From: Candidatus Nitrosotenuis cloacae
Lineage (GTDB): Archaea > Thermoproteota > Nitrososphaeria > Nitrososphaerales > Nitrosopumilaceae
Assembly (NCBI RefSeq): GCF_000955905.1
Contig: NZ_CP011097.1
Span: 569,957 to 633,956 of the forward strand
Length of the DNA stretch: 64,000 nucleotides
Direction: 5' to 3'
Shown here: piece by piece, positions 1 through 8,770 of the stretch
Numbering within the stretch: position 1 is the stretch's first letter
Layout of the letters: each line of letters starts with the position of its first letter
Translations under genes and position numbers: made by a program
The notes under the pieces: generated by a model
Databases searched by the model: none
What the model was told of the DNA's origin: nothing
Seen by the model: only the letters and a program-made list of their open reading frames with translations

Positions 1-351
1 CATCTTCATGGATACGTATGCTAGAACTATTGCAGGTATTGCAACAATTAACATCACACCAGCAAATGTCGGAATGCTTGTAACCGAGTTAAACACTAGA
101 GCAGAAACTGCAAATGATAGTACAATTCCTAAAATCACCAAAGTCGTTGCCTTGGATCTGTTGCTGGTTGAAACTCCGCCATCCAAGATTCCAGCTGCCA
201 AAAATATCAAACCAATAAACATCGTAAGACCTGTCAGTGCATGCATTCCATCGATGAATGTGTGTGCAACTCCAGCATAAGAGATGGTAACTCCTGCAAC
301 GCCAATAGCAGTAAGACCCATTCCTGGCATCATGAGGTCCCAATTACTCAT
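1..351 (-). CDS. Membrane protein, C-terminus beyond window edge
   Basis: Reading frame of 117 codons that is still open at base 1, so the C-terminus is missing. The start ATG at 349-351 gives MSNWDLMMPGMG. The protein is almost entirely hydrophobic, with at least four probable membrane segments separated by short loops (one loop carries DGGVSTSNRSK at about residues 62-72). I do not recognise the family. It lies divergent from the heme O synthase gene with about 85 bp between them; many thaumarchaea keep small membrane proteins beside heme/oxidase assembly genes, so a role in respiratory assembly is possible but is inference only. Confidence 0.6.
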   Translation of the reverse strand, partial: MSNWDLMMPGMGLTAIGVAGVTISYAGVAHTFIDGMHALTGLTMFIGLIFLAAGILDGGVSTSNRSKATTLVILGIVLSFAVSALVFNSVTSIPTFAGVMLIVAIPAIVLAYVSMKM

Positions 352-437
352 TTGAGCTTGATGCCTAAAGTGAGGTACTTATTCCTTTTGTAGTAGATCA
401 AGTCGAAGAAATTAAATGCCTAACTGGGCGTTTTTGA

Positions 438-1331
438 GTGAGTTTGGCAGCAAAAGAACTACTCGAAGTCTCAAAACCAAGAATCGTCGTCTTGCTTGTA
501 ATTACCGCAGTGACATCAATGTATGCTGCATCAAAGCTGGTCGGCCCTGAGCTCGATCCAATTGGATTGCTCCATATTATCATCGCCGGCGCTTTGGCAT
601 CTGCAGGATCTAGCGCCCTGAACCATTACTATGATAGGGATATAGATCCGCTAATGAAGCGAACCAGCGCCAGGCCGATTCCGTCTGGCAAGATCAAGGC
701 ATCATCTGTTTTGGTATATGGTCTTGCAGTAAGTATTGCATCCGTTGTCTATGCTTATTTTACACTAAACTGGGTTTCAACTTTTTTCATAGGACTTGGA
801 ATATTTTTCTACGTGATTATCTATACGGTATGGCTAAAGCGAAAAAACTCGTCCAACATAGTGATTGGCGGCTTTGCAGGAAGCGCAGCATCAATGGCTG
901 GTTGGACTGCAGCAACTGGATTTGTCTCACCTGCCGGAATTGACTTGCTTGGATTCTTGGTAGGGTTTTTGGTCTTTGTGTGGACTCCGTCGCACTTTTG
1001 GTGTCTTGCCATGAAAATACGCGACGACTATGCAGAGGCTCGAGTCCCAATGCTGCCCGTACTAATTGGAATGCAGAAAACATCAAAGTACATCTTGGTC
1101 AACACTGCAATCTTACTGCCATACTCTCTGATGCTCTATGCGTTTGGCTTGGGAATAGTGTACACAGCAATAGCTGCAGCAAGTGGAGGCCTGATGTTAG
1201 TGTACCACTATAAACTCACAAAAAACCCAACATCAGAATTTGCGTGGAAGGCATACAAGGTAACTGCCCCATACCTGACAATAATTTTTGTAGCCGTAGC
1301 ACTAGATGCTGCGTTTCCCTTTAGGTTCTAG
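438..1331 (+). CDS. ctaB: Heme O synthase (protoheme IX farnesyltransferase)
   Basis: Integral-membrane prenyltransferase of the UbiA superfamily that adds a farnesyl group to protoheme IX, making heme O for heme-copper terminal oxidases. The 297-residue length is normal. The first acidic motif is visible as N62-x3-D66-x3-D70 (NHYYDRDID), followed by the family-typical lysine/arginine stretch and RPIPSG; a second acidic stretch (KIRDDYAEA) lies near residue 192. Eight or nine hydrophobic segments are apparent. The start is GTG at 438; no better ATG exists upstream. It converges with the winged-helix gene and their stop codons overlap by 4 bp. In an ammonia oxidiser it would serve the aa3-type oxidase. 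Confidence 0.93.
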   Translation: MSLAAKELLEVSKPRIVVLLVITAVTSMYAASKLVGPELDPIGLLHIIIAGALASAGSSALNHYYDRDIDPLMKRTSARPIPSGKIKASSVLVYGLAVSIASVVYAYFTLNWVSTFFIGLGIFFYVIIYTVWLKRKNSSNIVIGGFAGSAASMAGWTAATGFVSPAGIDLLGFLVGFLVFVWTPSHFWCLAMKIRDDYAEARVPMLPVLIGMQKTSKYILVNTAILLPYSLMLYAFGLGIVYTAIAAASGGLMLVYHYKLTKNPTSEFAWKAYKVTAPYLTIIFVAVALDAAFPFRF

Positions 1332-1630
1332 GAATCCTCAACGCCAGGAAACGAGGCCTCGTAGTCTTTTTCCATCATTTCCTTGTTTTGTTCCTCATAG
1401 TCATCCTCTTCCGCTTCTTGAATGGTGACTTCGACTCGTCGTGTGTCTTTTGTTAGCCACGACACCTTGATCAACCCCATTATTTCCAAATCCAGCAAAA
1501 TTTTGTTAAACTTGTCATCAGGTAGGGTGGTGCCAGATTTTGTCAGCGCTTTTATCAGGTCAGCATCTGTCAGCGAGGTTGCCGCCTTGATTTTCTCATA
1601 TACAATGTTTTTTATTGGAAAGTCTGCCAT
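1328..1630 (-). CDS. Small winged-helix-like conserved protein
   Basis: 100-residue acidic protein. Residues 1-65 have the pattern of a winged helix (three helices, with SLTDADLIKAL as candidate helix 2 and LLDLEIMGLIKVSW leading to the wing); the tail is very acidic (EEDDYEEQNKEMMEKDYE). It is the last gene of the zinc-ribbon/aEF-1beta/CDC48 operon, starting 4 bp after the CDC48 stop. Its position suggests a helper or substrate-linked role with CDC48, or a transcription-related role, but no catalytic motif is visible. Function unknown. Confidence 0.75.
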   Translation of the reverse strand: MADFPIKNIVYEKIKAATSLTDADLIKALTKSGTTLPDDKFNKILLDLEIMGLIKVSWLTKDTRRVEVTIQEAEEDDYEEQNKEMMEKDYEASFPGVEDS

Positions 1631-1634
1631 GATT

Positions 1635-3809
1635 TTATCCGTAGAATGACCTGTCCATTGATTTTGGCACTACATTAGAAATAGTTTCCCTTATTGCCAT
1701 ATACCACTGGTCGACTTCCTTTGTGATTGATGGTCGTATCTTTTTGAGGGCTGCTGCAAAATCTATGCTGCTTACCTTGGCAGAATTGTTCTGCATCGCA
1801 TGAATTCCGGCTTCCCTGCACAATGCCGATAGGTCAGCACCGGTATAATTTTGGGTAGAAACAGAAATCTCCTCCAGATTTACACTATCTGCTAACGGCA
1901 TCTTTGATGTTAGAATTTTTATTATCTCGAGTCTGCCCTTTTCGTCTGGTTGCTGTACATACAATACCGGCTCTAGTCGTCCCGGTCTGAGAAGTGAGCT
2001 ATCCAACAAGTCCGGCCTGTTGGTTATGCCAATTACTATGATTCGTGATGGTCCGCCTTCCTCCATTTCTGTTAACAGCTGACTAAGAATCGTCTGTCCT
2101 ATTCCTACCTCTTCGCCTGATTTTACGCGAGCCAGCGAGTCCATCTCATCAAATATTACGATACATGGCGCAGATGTCTTTGCCTTTCTGAATATCTCTC
2201 TGATTGCCTTTTCGGATTCTCCGACCCACTTTGATAGAATCTCGGGCCCTCGAACCAAAATCATGTTGCTGCCACTCTCTGTAGCTACGGCTCTTGCAAG
2301 CAATGTCTTGCCACATCCGGGTGGGCCATACAAAAGAATACCTCGTGGCGGCTTGATTCCCATGTTGTAGAATTTCTGCGGCTCTTTTAGTGATACTATG
2401 ATGTTGTCTTGGAGTGTTTTTTTGACCTCTTCCAATCCTCCGACGTCCTTCCAGAAGACCTTTGGTCGCTCTACGTAAAACTCTCTCATTGCAGTAGGTA
2501 CTACTTCGTGCATTGCATCGTAAAAGTCGGCAATTCCAATTTCCATTGACTGCAAGATTTCTGCAGAGACCTTTTCGGTTTCAAGATCAATTTCTGGCAG
2601 GTATCGTCTGATTGCCTTTAGTGCTGCCTCTCTGCACAATGACTTGATATCTGCCCCGGTGTATCCGTGCAATTCAGCAGCCAGTCTTTTTAGCTCAACA
2701 TCATCGGCAATTGGCATTCCTCGAGTGTGAATCATCAAAATTTCTAGTCTACCATCAGCATTTGGAACGGATACCTCGATTTCTCTATCAAATCGTCCCG
2801 GTCTTCGAAGGGCCGGGTCTACACTATCTGGTCTGTTGGTTGCGCCAAGAACTATGACATTTCCTCTATCTGTCAGTCCATCCATTAATGCCAATAATTG
2901 TGCGACAACTCTTTTTTCTACATCTCCATATGCTTCCTCTCGCTTTGGAGCAATCGCATCAATTTCATCGATAAATATGATACTTGGCGAGTTGTCCTTT
3001 GCTTCTTTGAATATGTCCCTAAGCTTTGCTTCTGTCTCTCCGTAATACTTGTTCATTATTTCCGGCCCATTAATTGAAAACATGTTTGCCTCTGATTCCG
3101 ATGCCAGAACTTTTGCGATTAAGGTCTTGCCACATCCAGGTGGACCATACAAGAGTATGCCACTGTGTGGCTCTATTCCTAGTCTGTCAAAGATTTCAGG
3201 GTGTCGTAGTGGCAGCTCGGCAATCTCTCTCATTATTTTTATTTCATTTCGCAGTCCGCCGACCTCATCGTATGTTACGCGGACCTTTTTGTCAATTGCC
3301 TTGTCAGCCGATATGACAAAATCGGTGCTCTTGTCTATTGTTACAATTCCCTTTGGTGATGCCTTGCTTATTTTGAAATCCATTGGATTGCCTAGGATCA
3401 TCACAGAGATTTCATCTCCCTGCACAAACGGCAGTCCCTTTAGTCTGTTTTTTACAAAGTCTGTAAATTCCTTATCCACAGTTACGACATCTGATACTGG
3501 AACCAATACGATTGATTTTGCGGCCTTTGCAGATGCCTTTTTGATTTTAACAATATCGTTTAGTGCGCTACCGATGTTTTTTCTTGTTTGGCCATCAACT
3601 CGCACCATGTCTGGGAATTTGTCATCTTCATCTGTTGGCCATGCAACTGCGCAGCTGGCTCTTTTGCCGGTTATCTCTATGATATCACCAGGGTTTGCTT
3701 TGAGAAAGTCCATCGCATCTGGGCCGATTCTTGCGCGTTTTTTGCCAACGTCTCTCTGCTTTGCCTCTCCTACTCGCATTTGCAGAGGTTCGTCTTTTTT
3801 AGCCACCAA
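1635..3809 (-). CDS. cdc48: CDC48/VCP-family AAA+ ATPase
   Basis: Archaeal Cdc48 (VAT-type) unfoldase that threads substrates by ATP hydrolysis, often feeding the proteasome. 724 residues: N-domain with double-psi barrel (about 1-170), D1 AAA domain with Walker A GPPGCGKT at 222-229 and Walker B ending D281-E282, D2 domain with Walker A at 495-502 and Walker B D554-E555. Both second-region-of-homology arginines are present (LRRPGRFDRE; LLRPGRLEP). The gene sits 3 bp after aEF-1beta on the same strand, so it is probably cotranscribed with translation-related genes, suggesting a link with nascent-protein quality control (inference). In thaumarchaea CDC48 has also been discussed alongside ESCRT-type Cdv division proteins; none are in this window. 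Confidence 0.95.
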   Translation of the reverse strand: MVAKKDEPLQMRVGEAKQRDVGKKRARIGPDAMDFLKANPGDIIEITGKRASCAVAWPTDEDDKFPDMVRVDGQTRKNIGSALNDIVKIKKASAKAAKSIVLVPVSDVVTVDKEFTDFVKNRLKGLPFVQGDEISVMILGNPMDFKISKASPKGIVTIDKSTDFVISADKAIDKKVRVTYDEVGGLRNEIKIMREIAELPLRHPEIFDRLGIEPHSGILLYGPPGCGKTLIAKVLASESEANMFSINGPEIMNKYYGETEAKLRDIFKEAKDNSPSIIFIDEIDAIAPKREEAYGDVEKRVVAQLLALMDGLTDRGNVIVLGATNRPDSVDPALRRPGRFDREIEVSVPNADGRLEILMIHTRGMPIADDVELKRLAAELHGYTGADIKSLCREAALKAIRRYLPEIDLETEKVSAEILQSMEIGIADFYDAMHEVVPTAMREFYVERPKVFWKDVGGLEEVKKTLQDNIIVSLKEPQKFYNMGIKPPRGILLYGPPGCGKTLLARAVATESGSNMILVRGPEILSKWVGESEKAIREIFRKAKTSAPCIVIFDEMDSLARVKSGEEVGIGQTILSQLLTEMEEGGPSRIIVIGITNRPDLLDSSLLRPGRLEPVLYVQQPDEKGRLEIIKILTSKMPLADSVNLEEISVSTQNYTGADLSALCREAGIHAMQNNSAKVSSIDFAAALKKIRPSITKEVDQWYMAIRETISNVVPKSMDRSFYG

Positions 3810-3812
3810 TGA

Positions 3813-4094
3813 TCACTTCACATCAACTGACTTGCGACTCATGTTGAGGACCTCGAATTCGCTTACTCCCTCAACTGATCTGACAGTGCCTTCTAGCATG
3901 TCCATTTGTCCTTCCTTATCATCCAAATCAAACTCTGCTTTTAGAAAGAATAGACCAAATGCTAAAGGCTCTTTGGTGTATTTCCCCATGATTATTCCTC
4001 CTCCGAGTTTTTCCTGAATGTTTGCTGCCAGCTCATCCAAATTGATCTCAGTTCCCTCTGGGAGGATCTTTGTTATCAATAGTAATCTAGCCAT
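3813..4094 (-). CDS. ef1b: Elongation factor 1-beta (aEF-1beta)
   Basis: Nucleotide exchange factor for aEF-1alpha, releasing GDP so the factor can bind GTP and aminoacyl-tRNA again. 93 residues, the usual length of the archaeal protein, equivalent to the C-terminal guanine-exchange domain of the eukaryotic factor. Typical features are the opening strand [22 protein letters not shown], the glycine-rich [18 protein letters not shown] and the closing strand with [13 protein letters not shown]. It lies between the 59-residue zinc ribbon gene (3 bp gap) and cdc48 (3 bp gap). Confidence 0.92.
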   Translation of the reverse strand: MARLLLITKILPEGTEINLDELAANIQEKLGGGIIMGKYTKEPLAFGLFFLKAEFDLDDKEGQMDMLEGTVRSVEGVSEFEVLNMSRKSVDVK

Positions 4095-4097
4095 GTT

Positions 4098-4277
4098 TTA
4101 TGGTCCTGAAAACTTGCAAGATGGGCATGTGTATGTTCTTGCTGCTTCTCTGCAACTTTGACATCTCCACACCAAAACTGCACCGCATTCTGGGCACATG
4201 AACTTGACACACTTGTCGTTTGGCATGATGTGCTTGTTGCAACAACTGCATACTGGAAGGGTCAGTGATGTTGACAT
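4098..4277 (-). CDS. Four-knuckle zinc ribbon protein, partner of aEF-1beta
   Basis: 59-residue protein with eight or nine cysteines arranged as CSCC (residues 10-13), CPEC (28-31), CQSC (39-42) and CPSC (51-54), i.e. two treble-clef/ribbon zinc sites. It resembles the archaeal zinc-ribbon proteins (HVO_2753-like, often annotated as Zn-ribbon RNA-binding protein) that are commonly encoded directly before aEF-1beta. It is the first gene of a four-gene operon, with a clear TATA box upstream. The role is probably ribosome- or RNA-linked; this is inferred from context. Confidence 0.85.
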   Translation of the reverse strand: MSTSLTLPVCSCCNKHIMPNDKCVKFMCPECGAVLVWRCQSCREAARTYTCPSCKFSGP

Positions 4278-4301
4278 GTAGCTGTCTTTTTTAGCAGTCC
4301 A

Positions 4302-4309
4302 TTTATAGC
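4302..4309 (-). promoter_or_regulatory. TATA box of the zinc-ribbon/ef1b/cdc48 operon
   Basis: On the minus strand the sequence CTATAAAT lies 25-32 nt before the start codon of the zinc-ribbon gene, the spacing expected for an archaeal promoter with a very short or absent leader. No other promoter-like gap exists in the four-gene operon, whose intergenic distances are only 3-4 bp. Confidence 0.6.
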
Positions 4310-4328
4310 TTACCTATAATGTTTTGAG

Positions 4329-5465
4329 CTAATTGAGCAGCTTTCGGATTTCTCCACCAAAGATGGTCTGTGCAATTTTGAGTGAACCCTTGAGACCAAG
4401 CATCTTTACAATTGCGGTTGTGTGAAAATCAAAGTCGTCATTGTTTGATATATCAGAAATCATTTCTGGAGTGATTGCAGAAAATATCTTGTCTATTGTG
4501 GGATTGTCCAACCTTTCAAGCATCTTTCTTGCGAAGAGCTGCTTTTCAAATTCCTTGCCAAACTTTTGATTCCAGGATTTTTGGTATGATTTTAGATCAT
4601 CAGGATTCTTTGATTCCAAATATGATGAGATTGCCTTTCCTGCTAGTACTCCACCGACACCACACGAGTAAATTCCGCCAGCAGTGGTTGGCTTTGATTG
4701 GCCTGCTGCATCGCCAACGATTACAGTATTTCCAGAAACAAAATCATCAATTGGCCCGTTGACCCAGATTGGAGCAAAGACCTTGCGGATTGTAGAGTGC
4801 TTGCCCTTTGATTCCAAGAATTTCTCTATTGCCTGTATGGCATTGATTCCCTTTCCGGCAACGCCGACTTTTCCTATTCCGCTTGCAGCTGGAATAACCC
4901 AGGAAAAAAACCCTGGATATTTTTCCGAGTCAAAGTTTACCTCTACTAGTCCCTTTTGAATCCAGTCTGCATAGATCTCATATTGAGCTGACTGGAGCGT
5001 ACCGGTTCGGTCCTTTTGTATTATTGAGGATACGCCCCTTGCATCAACCAAAATTTTACAATCAAATGTTCCAGCACTTGTTACTGCCTGGTTTGGTTTT
5101 GTTTCCTTTAGTGATGTCTTTACCTTGATTTCTGCGCCATTTTTTTGAGCCTGGTGAGCTATTTGCTTGTCTAATTCTCTTCGATTAATCACGATGACAT
5201 TTTGTTTTTTTGCATTAATGTCCAGTGTGGTGCCTGAGGGCGAGCACAGTTGTGCCGTTTGGATTTGCGAGTCGAGTGTCTTAGTGGATGGGATTATACC
5301 TAGATCTTCAAGGCCTGATGCCGACACCAACCCGCCACAGTGCTCGGGGGTTCCAACCTCATAGTCCTCCTCTATAACCAAAACAGAATGTCCTGCCTTT
5401 GCCACCTCTCTTGCACAAAACAGACCTGCAACGCTTCCGCCCGCTATTATCACATCGTATGACAT
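4329..5465 (-). CDS. Geranylgeranyl reductase family FAD-dependent oxidoreductase
   Basis: Member of the digeranylgeranylglycerophospholipid reductase/geranylgeranyl reductase family, which saturates the isoprenoid chains of archaeal membrane lipids. The N-terminus holds the FAD-binding fold (MSYDVIIAGGSVAGLFCA, with GGSVAG as the nucleotide loop, then an acidic strand end VLVIEED). A second FAD motif, VGDAAGQSKPTTAGGI, lies at about residue 255. The frame continues upstream to 5528, but the start at 5463-5465 places the FAD strand at the very N-terminus, as in the family, so I use it (378 residues). It is divergent from pth2. Confidence 0.85.
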   Translation of the reverse strand: MSYDVIIAGGSVAGLFCAREVAKAGHSVLVIEEDYEVGTPEHCGGLVSASGLEDLGIIPSTKTLDSQIQTAQLCSPSGTTLDINAKKQNVIVINRRELDKQIAHQAQKNGAEIKVKTSLKETKPNQAVTSAGTFDCKILVDARGVSSIIQKDRTGTLQSAQYEIYADWIQKGLVEVNFDSEKYPGFFSWVIPAASGIGKVGVAGKGINAIQAIEKFLESKGKHSTIRKVFAPIWVNGPIDDFVSGNTVIVGDAAGQSKPTTAGGIYSCGVGGVLAGKAISSYLESKNPDDLKSYQKSWNQKFGKEFEKQLFARKMLERLDNPTIDKIFSAITPEMISDISNNDDFDFHTTAIVKMLGLKGSLKIAQTIFGGEIRKLLN

Positions 5466-5550
5466 TTTGCTGTGTTTGAATCGTGATGACTTTAATTCAT
5501 TTCGAATGACTTGTACAAAGTTTTTCAATATGATATACCGGGATTAATTC

Positions 5551-5901
5551 ATGGGACTAAAGCAAGTAATCATAGTCAGGGCGGATCTTGGAATGGGCAA
5601 AGGAAAGATTGCGGCCCAGGTGGGACATGCATGTGTTCTTGGAGCTGAAAATGTCCGCAAATCAAAACCGGAATGGTTCTCAAAGTGGTGGGCAGGCCAG
5701 GCAAAAATAGTGCTCAAGGTAAATTCCGAAACCGAACTAGAAAAAATAAAGCGCGATGCCATAGAGATGGGCCTTCCATGGGCCGAGGTGACCGATGCAG
5801 GTCACACCCAGATTGCGCCCGGCACATTCACATGTCTTTCAATTGGGCCTGCACCAGAAGAGCAAATTGATAAAATAACGAGCGAACTTAAGCTACTCTA
5901 A
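5551..5901 (+). CDS. pth2: Peptidyl-tRNA hydrolase 2
   Basis: Pth2 releases tRNA from prematurely dropped peptidyl-tRNAs; it is the archaeal/eukaryotic form, unrelated to bacterial Pth. 116 residues, full length. Diagnostic stretches are MGKGKIAAQVGHA (residues 15-27), the WWAGQAKIVLKV strand, the loop AEVTDAGHTQIAPGT and the GPAPEEQID end. A candidate TATA element (about 5525-5531) lies near 25 nt before the ATG. Confidence 0.95.
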   Translation: MGLKQVIIVRADLGMGKGKIAAQVGHACVLGAENVRKSKPEWFSKWWAGQAKIVLKVNSETELEKIKRDAIEMGLPWAEVTDAGHTQIAPGTFTCLSIGPAPEEQIDKITSELKLL

Positions 5902-5941
5902 TCCCAGAATAGATATAATGCGGTAAGCAAAGTCAGCACTT

Positions 5942-7510
5942 GTGAGAAAGAAGAACATAAAGGGATTAATTGTTGCTGCGTTTTTTGCAGTCATTTTGAT
6001 AACATCGACTTTGGCCTTGGCGCTAAACTCTGGCTCTAATCAACAAAACCCATTAACAAAATCGACCATTACCGGAACTCCTGCAGACAACTTTCCTGAC
6101 TTGGAGCGACCGAAATTTTGTAGTACAGGCGAGCCAAAATCCACCACATACATAACCGAATTTAGAATCCCAACCGATTGTACACAACCATTGGCAATCA
6201 CAGTCGATGATTCTGGAATGGTGTACTTTGTGCAAACCAACACCGGCAAGGTAGCAAAATTTGATCCCACCACAGAATATTTCGTGGAGTATCCAAATCC
6301 TGATTGGCCAGCAAATGCACGTTCCATGAGTTGGGGGGCTGATTATTCATATGACGGAAATGTCTGGTACACTGATGACTCGTTTAACTCACTTTGGAAG
6401 TTTTCCACAATTGATGGAACGTACGAGCGAGTAGGATTCCCAACCAAAGAGGATTCATTGCCTCAAAAAATTCGAGCATTGGGCAATCAGTTAATAGTTA
6501 ATGATTTCTATGAGGGCAAGATCAGCTTTTACGATACCACACAAACTACAGAGGACAAGACCTACACAAACATCCCATCACCACTACCTGGCTCTTTTGT
6601 GGGTGGATTTGATGTTGATCATAATGGAAACATTTGGTATACCAACTGGCTGCTCAGACAGGGTGGAGCACTGGTGAAATTTGATAATACGAAATTCAAC
6701 GAGTTTGTCCAATCAAACACGGGACAAAATGTCACCGTGCTGGAATTCTCACAAGCATACAATTTACCGCCGGCAATTGGCGCACCAAACGGACTTAGCG
6801 CAGACAAGCATGGAAACATTTGGCTTGCAGACACTGCCAGCAGCGCATTTTACAAATTCACAGAATCTGATGAGGCCTTTACCAAGTATGTGACATCTGA
6901 TGCTCCAAAGTCAACATACGGCAACGCAACAGGTGTCATCAAAATCCCTGTAAGCCAGCCATACTGGACGCAAATTGACGGTGACAAACTATACCTAAAC
7001 GAGCAGGCGGCAAACGCCTTGGCGGTATTTGATATCGAACAAGAGACCTTGCTGGAATATCATGTCCCATCAAAGAACCCACACTGGGCAGACTGTGGAG
7101 ACCAACAAAACTGTGGAATTGCGCAGGTCTTTGGATTCAAGGCAACACAAGACACGATCTGGTTCACAGAATGGGTGGAAAACAAAATAGGCAAAGTCGA
7201 TTTGAGTGAGCCACTTTCCGCCACCATATCTGTATCGCAAAAACAGATCAGCATTCCGCGCGGACAGACAGCATCAATGGAGATAACAGTCAACACCAAC
7301 ACAAACACCGAGATTCTATCCAAGGCAACATCGGAATTCTCAGATATTATGGTAAAAATCCCAACAAAACAGATCACTGATTCGCAATCAATTCCTGTAT
7401 CTATTGTTACTTCCCAGTCAGCACTGCCTGGAACATACAAGGTCCTGCTTTCTGCAAGAACTGCTGATCTTACGGTATCCGAGTTTGTCACTGTTACCAT
7501 AACACAGTGA
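5942..7510 (+). CDS. Secreted beta-propeller protein, virginiamycin-B-lyase-like
   Basis: 522-residue protein exported by an N-terminal hydrophobic segment (about residues 7-27, after RKKNIKG). Residues 70-410 contain repeated blades of the type NIWYTNW.../NIWLADT.../TIWFTEWVENKIGKVD, the pattern of the streptogramin lyase (Vgb) seven-bladed propeller. About 85 C-terminal residues form a beta-sandwich-like domain (from SATISVSQKQISIPRG). Cysteine pairs (C61 region; DCGDQQNCG) fit an extracellular protein. True lyase activity is doubtful; archaeal relatives are usually annotated by fold only. GTG start at 5942. The stop overlaps the truD start (GTGA). Confidence 0.8.
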   Translation: MRKKNIKGLIVAAFFAVILITSTLALALNSGSNQQNPLTKSTITGTPADNFPDLERPKFCSTGEPKSTTYITEFRIPTDCTQPLAITVDDSGMVYFVQTNTGKVAKFDPTTEYFVEYPNPDWPANARSMSWGADYSYDGNVWYTDDSFNSLWKFSTIDGTYERVGFPTKEDSLPQKIRALGNQLIVNDFYEGKISFYDTTQTTEDKTYTNIPSPLPGSFVGGFDVDHNGNIWYTNWLLRQGGALVKFDNTKFNEFVQSNTGQNVTVLEFSQAYNLPPAIGAPNGLSADKHGNIWLADTASSAFYKFTESDEAFTKYVTSDAPKSTYGNATGVIKIPVSQPYWTQIDGDKLYLNEQAANALAVFDIEQETLLEYHVPSKNPHWADCGDQQNCGIAQVFGFKATQDTIWFTEWVENKIGKVDLSEPLSATISVSQKQISIPRGQTASMEITVNTNTNTEILSKATSEFSDIMVKIPTKQITDSQSIPVSIVTSQSALPGTYKVLLSARTADLTVSEFVTVTITQ

Positions 7511-8700
7511 TTCCAAAAATAGACTCGGACATTGGCATATTATCGCACACTACTAGTTTTGCTGGCTGTGGTGGAAGAATTCGCGCAAAGTTTGAGGACT
7601 TTGCAGTCTCTGAAATACTGGACAAGAAAACCATTGCCTCGCTGTCCTCTGATGGCTATGCAGTATATCGGCTAAAGAAAACTGGAATTGACACAAACCA
7701 TGCACTGGATTTGATATTCAAAAAGACAGGCGTGCGCCTAAAGGCACTTGGTCTCAAGGATGCGTCTGCAGTAACGGAGCAGTATGTCTGTTCCATGGCG
7801 CAAAACAAGATATTGCCAAATTATTCTGATGGGAAAATTACACTGGAAAAAATTGGATTTGCAAAAAAACCGTTAACTGGAAAAGACATGGTTGGTAATC
7901 ATTTCACAATACGAATTGATGGCGCAGACCAAACGCTGGCAGATTTTGCAGAATCTGATAGGATTTTGAATTTTTATGGCTATCAGAGGTTTGGCTCAAA
8001 GAGGCCCGTAACGCACCTAATTGGTAAGGCGATAATTCAGAAAAGATTTGCAGAAGCAGTGAATCTATTGTTGTCATTTACATCTCCATATGACTCGGAG
8101 CAAAACACCAAGCTACGACAAGAGCTGGCAGACACGCAAAACTATTCCAAGGTTTTGCCTATGGTGCCGCCCCAGATGGACCTTGAGAGAACAATACTGG
8201 AACAAATAATATCTCATGGGGATCCCAAATTAGCGCTGCATCACCTGCCGATTGGAATTAGGCGGCTCTACATTGAGGCATACCAGTCGTTTTTGTTCAA
8301 TCGTACTCTAAGTGAGGCATATCAATATGGTGAGGACTTGTTTGCACCGCAACAAGGAGATGTCTGCTTTGATAAATCCGCCAAGCTTGGAAAATACCAA
8401 ATGGATGATTCCCAAAAACTTGCCATCCCAATGGTTGGCTATTCTTATTTTAAGAAAACAAGATTTGACTATCATATATCAAAAATCCTGGAGCAAGAGC
8501 AGATCAAGCCGTCTGATTTCTACCTAAAAGAAACACAGGAACTATCCAATGAGGGTGGATTTAGGAGCGCAAAAATCGAGTGCTCTGATTTTATGGTAAA
8601 CTCGGATGTGGCGAGTTTTTCATTGCAGCGTGGATCGTTTGCTACTATGGTGATGCGTGAGATAATCAAGCCCCAAAACCCCCTTGAGGCTGGCTTTTAA
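7507..8700 (+). CDS. truD: tRNA pseudouridine synthase TruD
   Basis: TruD converts U13 in the D-arm of tRNA to pseudouridine. 397 residues. The catalytic aspartate lies in GLKDAS at about residues 77-82 (motif GxKD), and the second family motif NFYGYQRFG followed by RPVTH is clear at about 155-168. The TRUD insertion domain follows and the C-terminal LQRGSFATMVMREI is typical. The start GTG at 7507 overlaps the stop of the propeller gene by 4 bases, so the pair is probably cotranscribed despite unrelated functions. Confidence 0.93.
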   Translation: MIPKIDSDIGILSHTTSFAGCGGRIRAKFEDFAVSEILDKKTIASLSSDGYAVYRLKKTGIDTNHALDLIFKKTGVRLKALGLKDASAVTEQYVCSMAQNKILPNYSDGKITLEKIGFAKKPLTGKDMVGNHFTIRIDGADQTLADFAESDRILNFYGYQRFGSKRPVTHLIGKAIIQKRFAEAVNLLLSFTSPYDSEQNTKLRQELADTQNYSKVLPMVPPQMDLERTILEQIISHGDPKLALHHLPIGIRRLYIEAYQSFLFNRTLSEAYQYGEDLFAPQQGDVCFDKSAKLGKYQMDDSQKLAIPMVGYSYFKKTRFDYHISKILEQEQIKPSDFYLKETQELSNEGGFRSAKIECSDFMVNSDVASFSLQRGSFATMVMREIIKPQNPLEAGF

Positions 8701-8770
8701 ACAATTTAGCTCAGACGTAAATTGATTTTAATAATAATTTAATACTCTGAATTTGAGGCAAGAATTAATC

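Noticed and set aside
3049-4017. 322-codon plus-strand frame opposite cdc48 and ef1b
   Set aside because: It is the antisense shadow of two strongly supported genes; the translation has no recognisable domain and the frame owes its length to the codon bias of the real strand.
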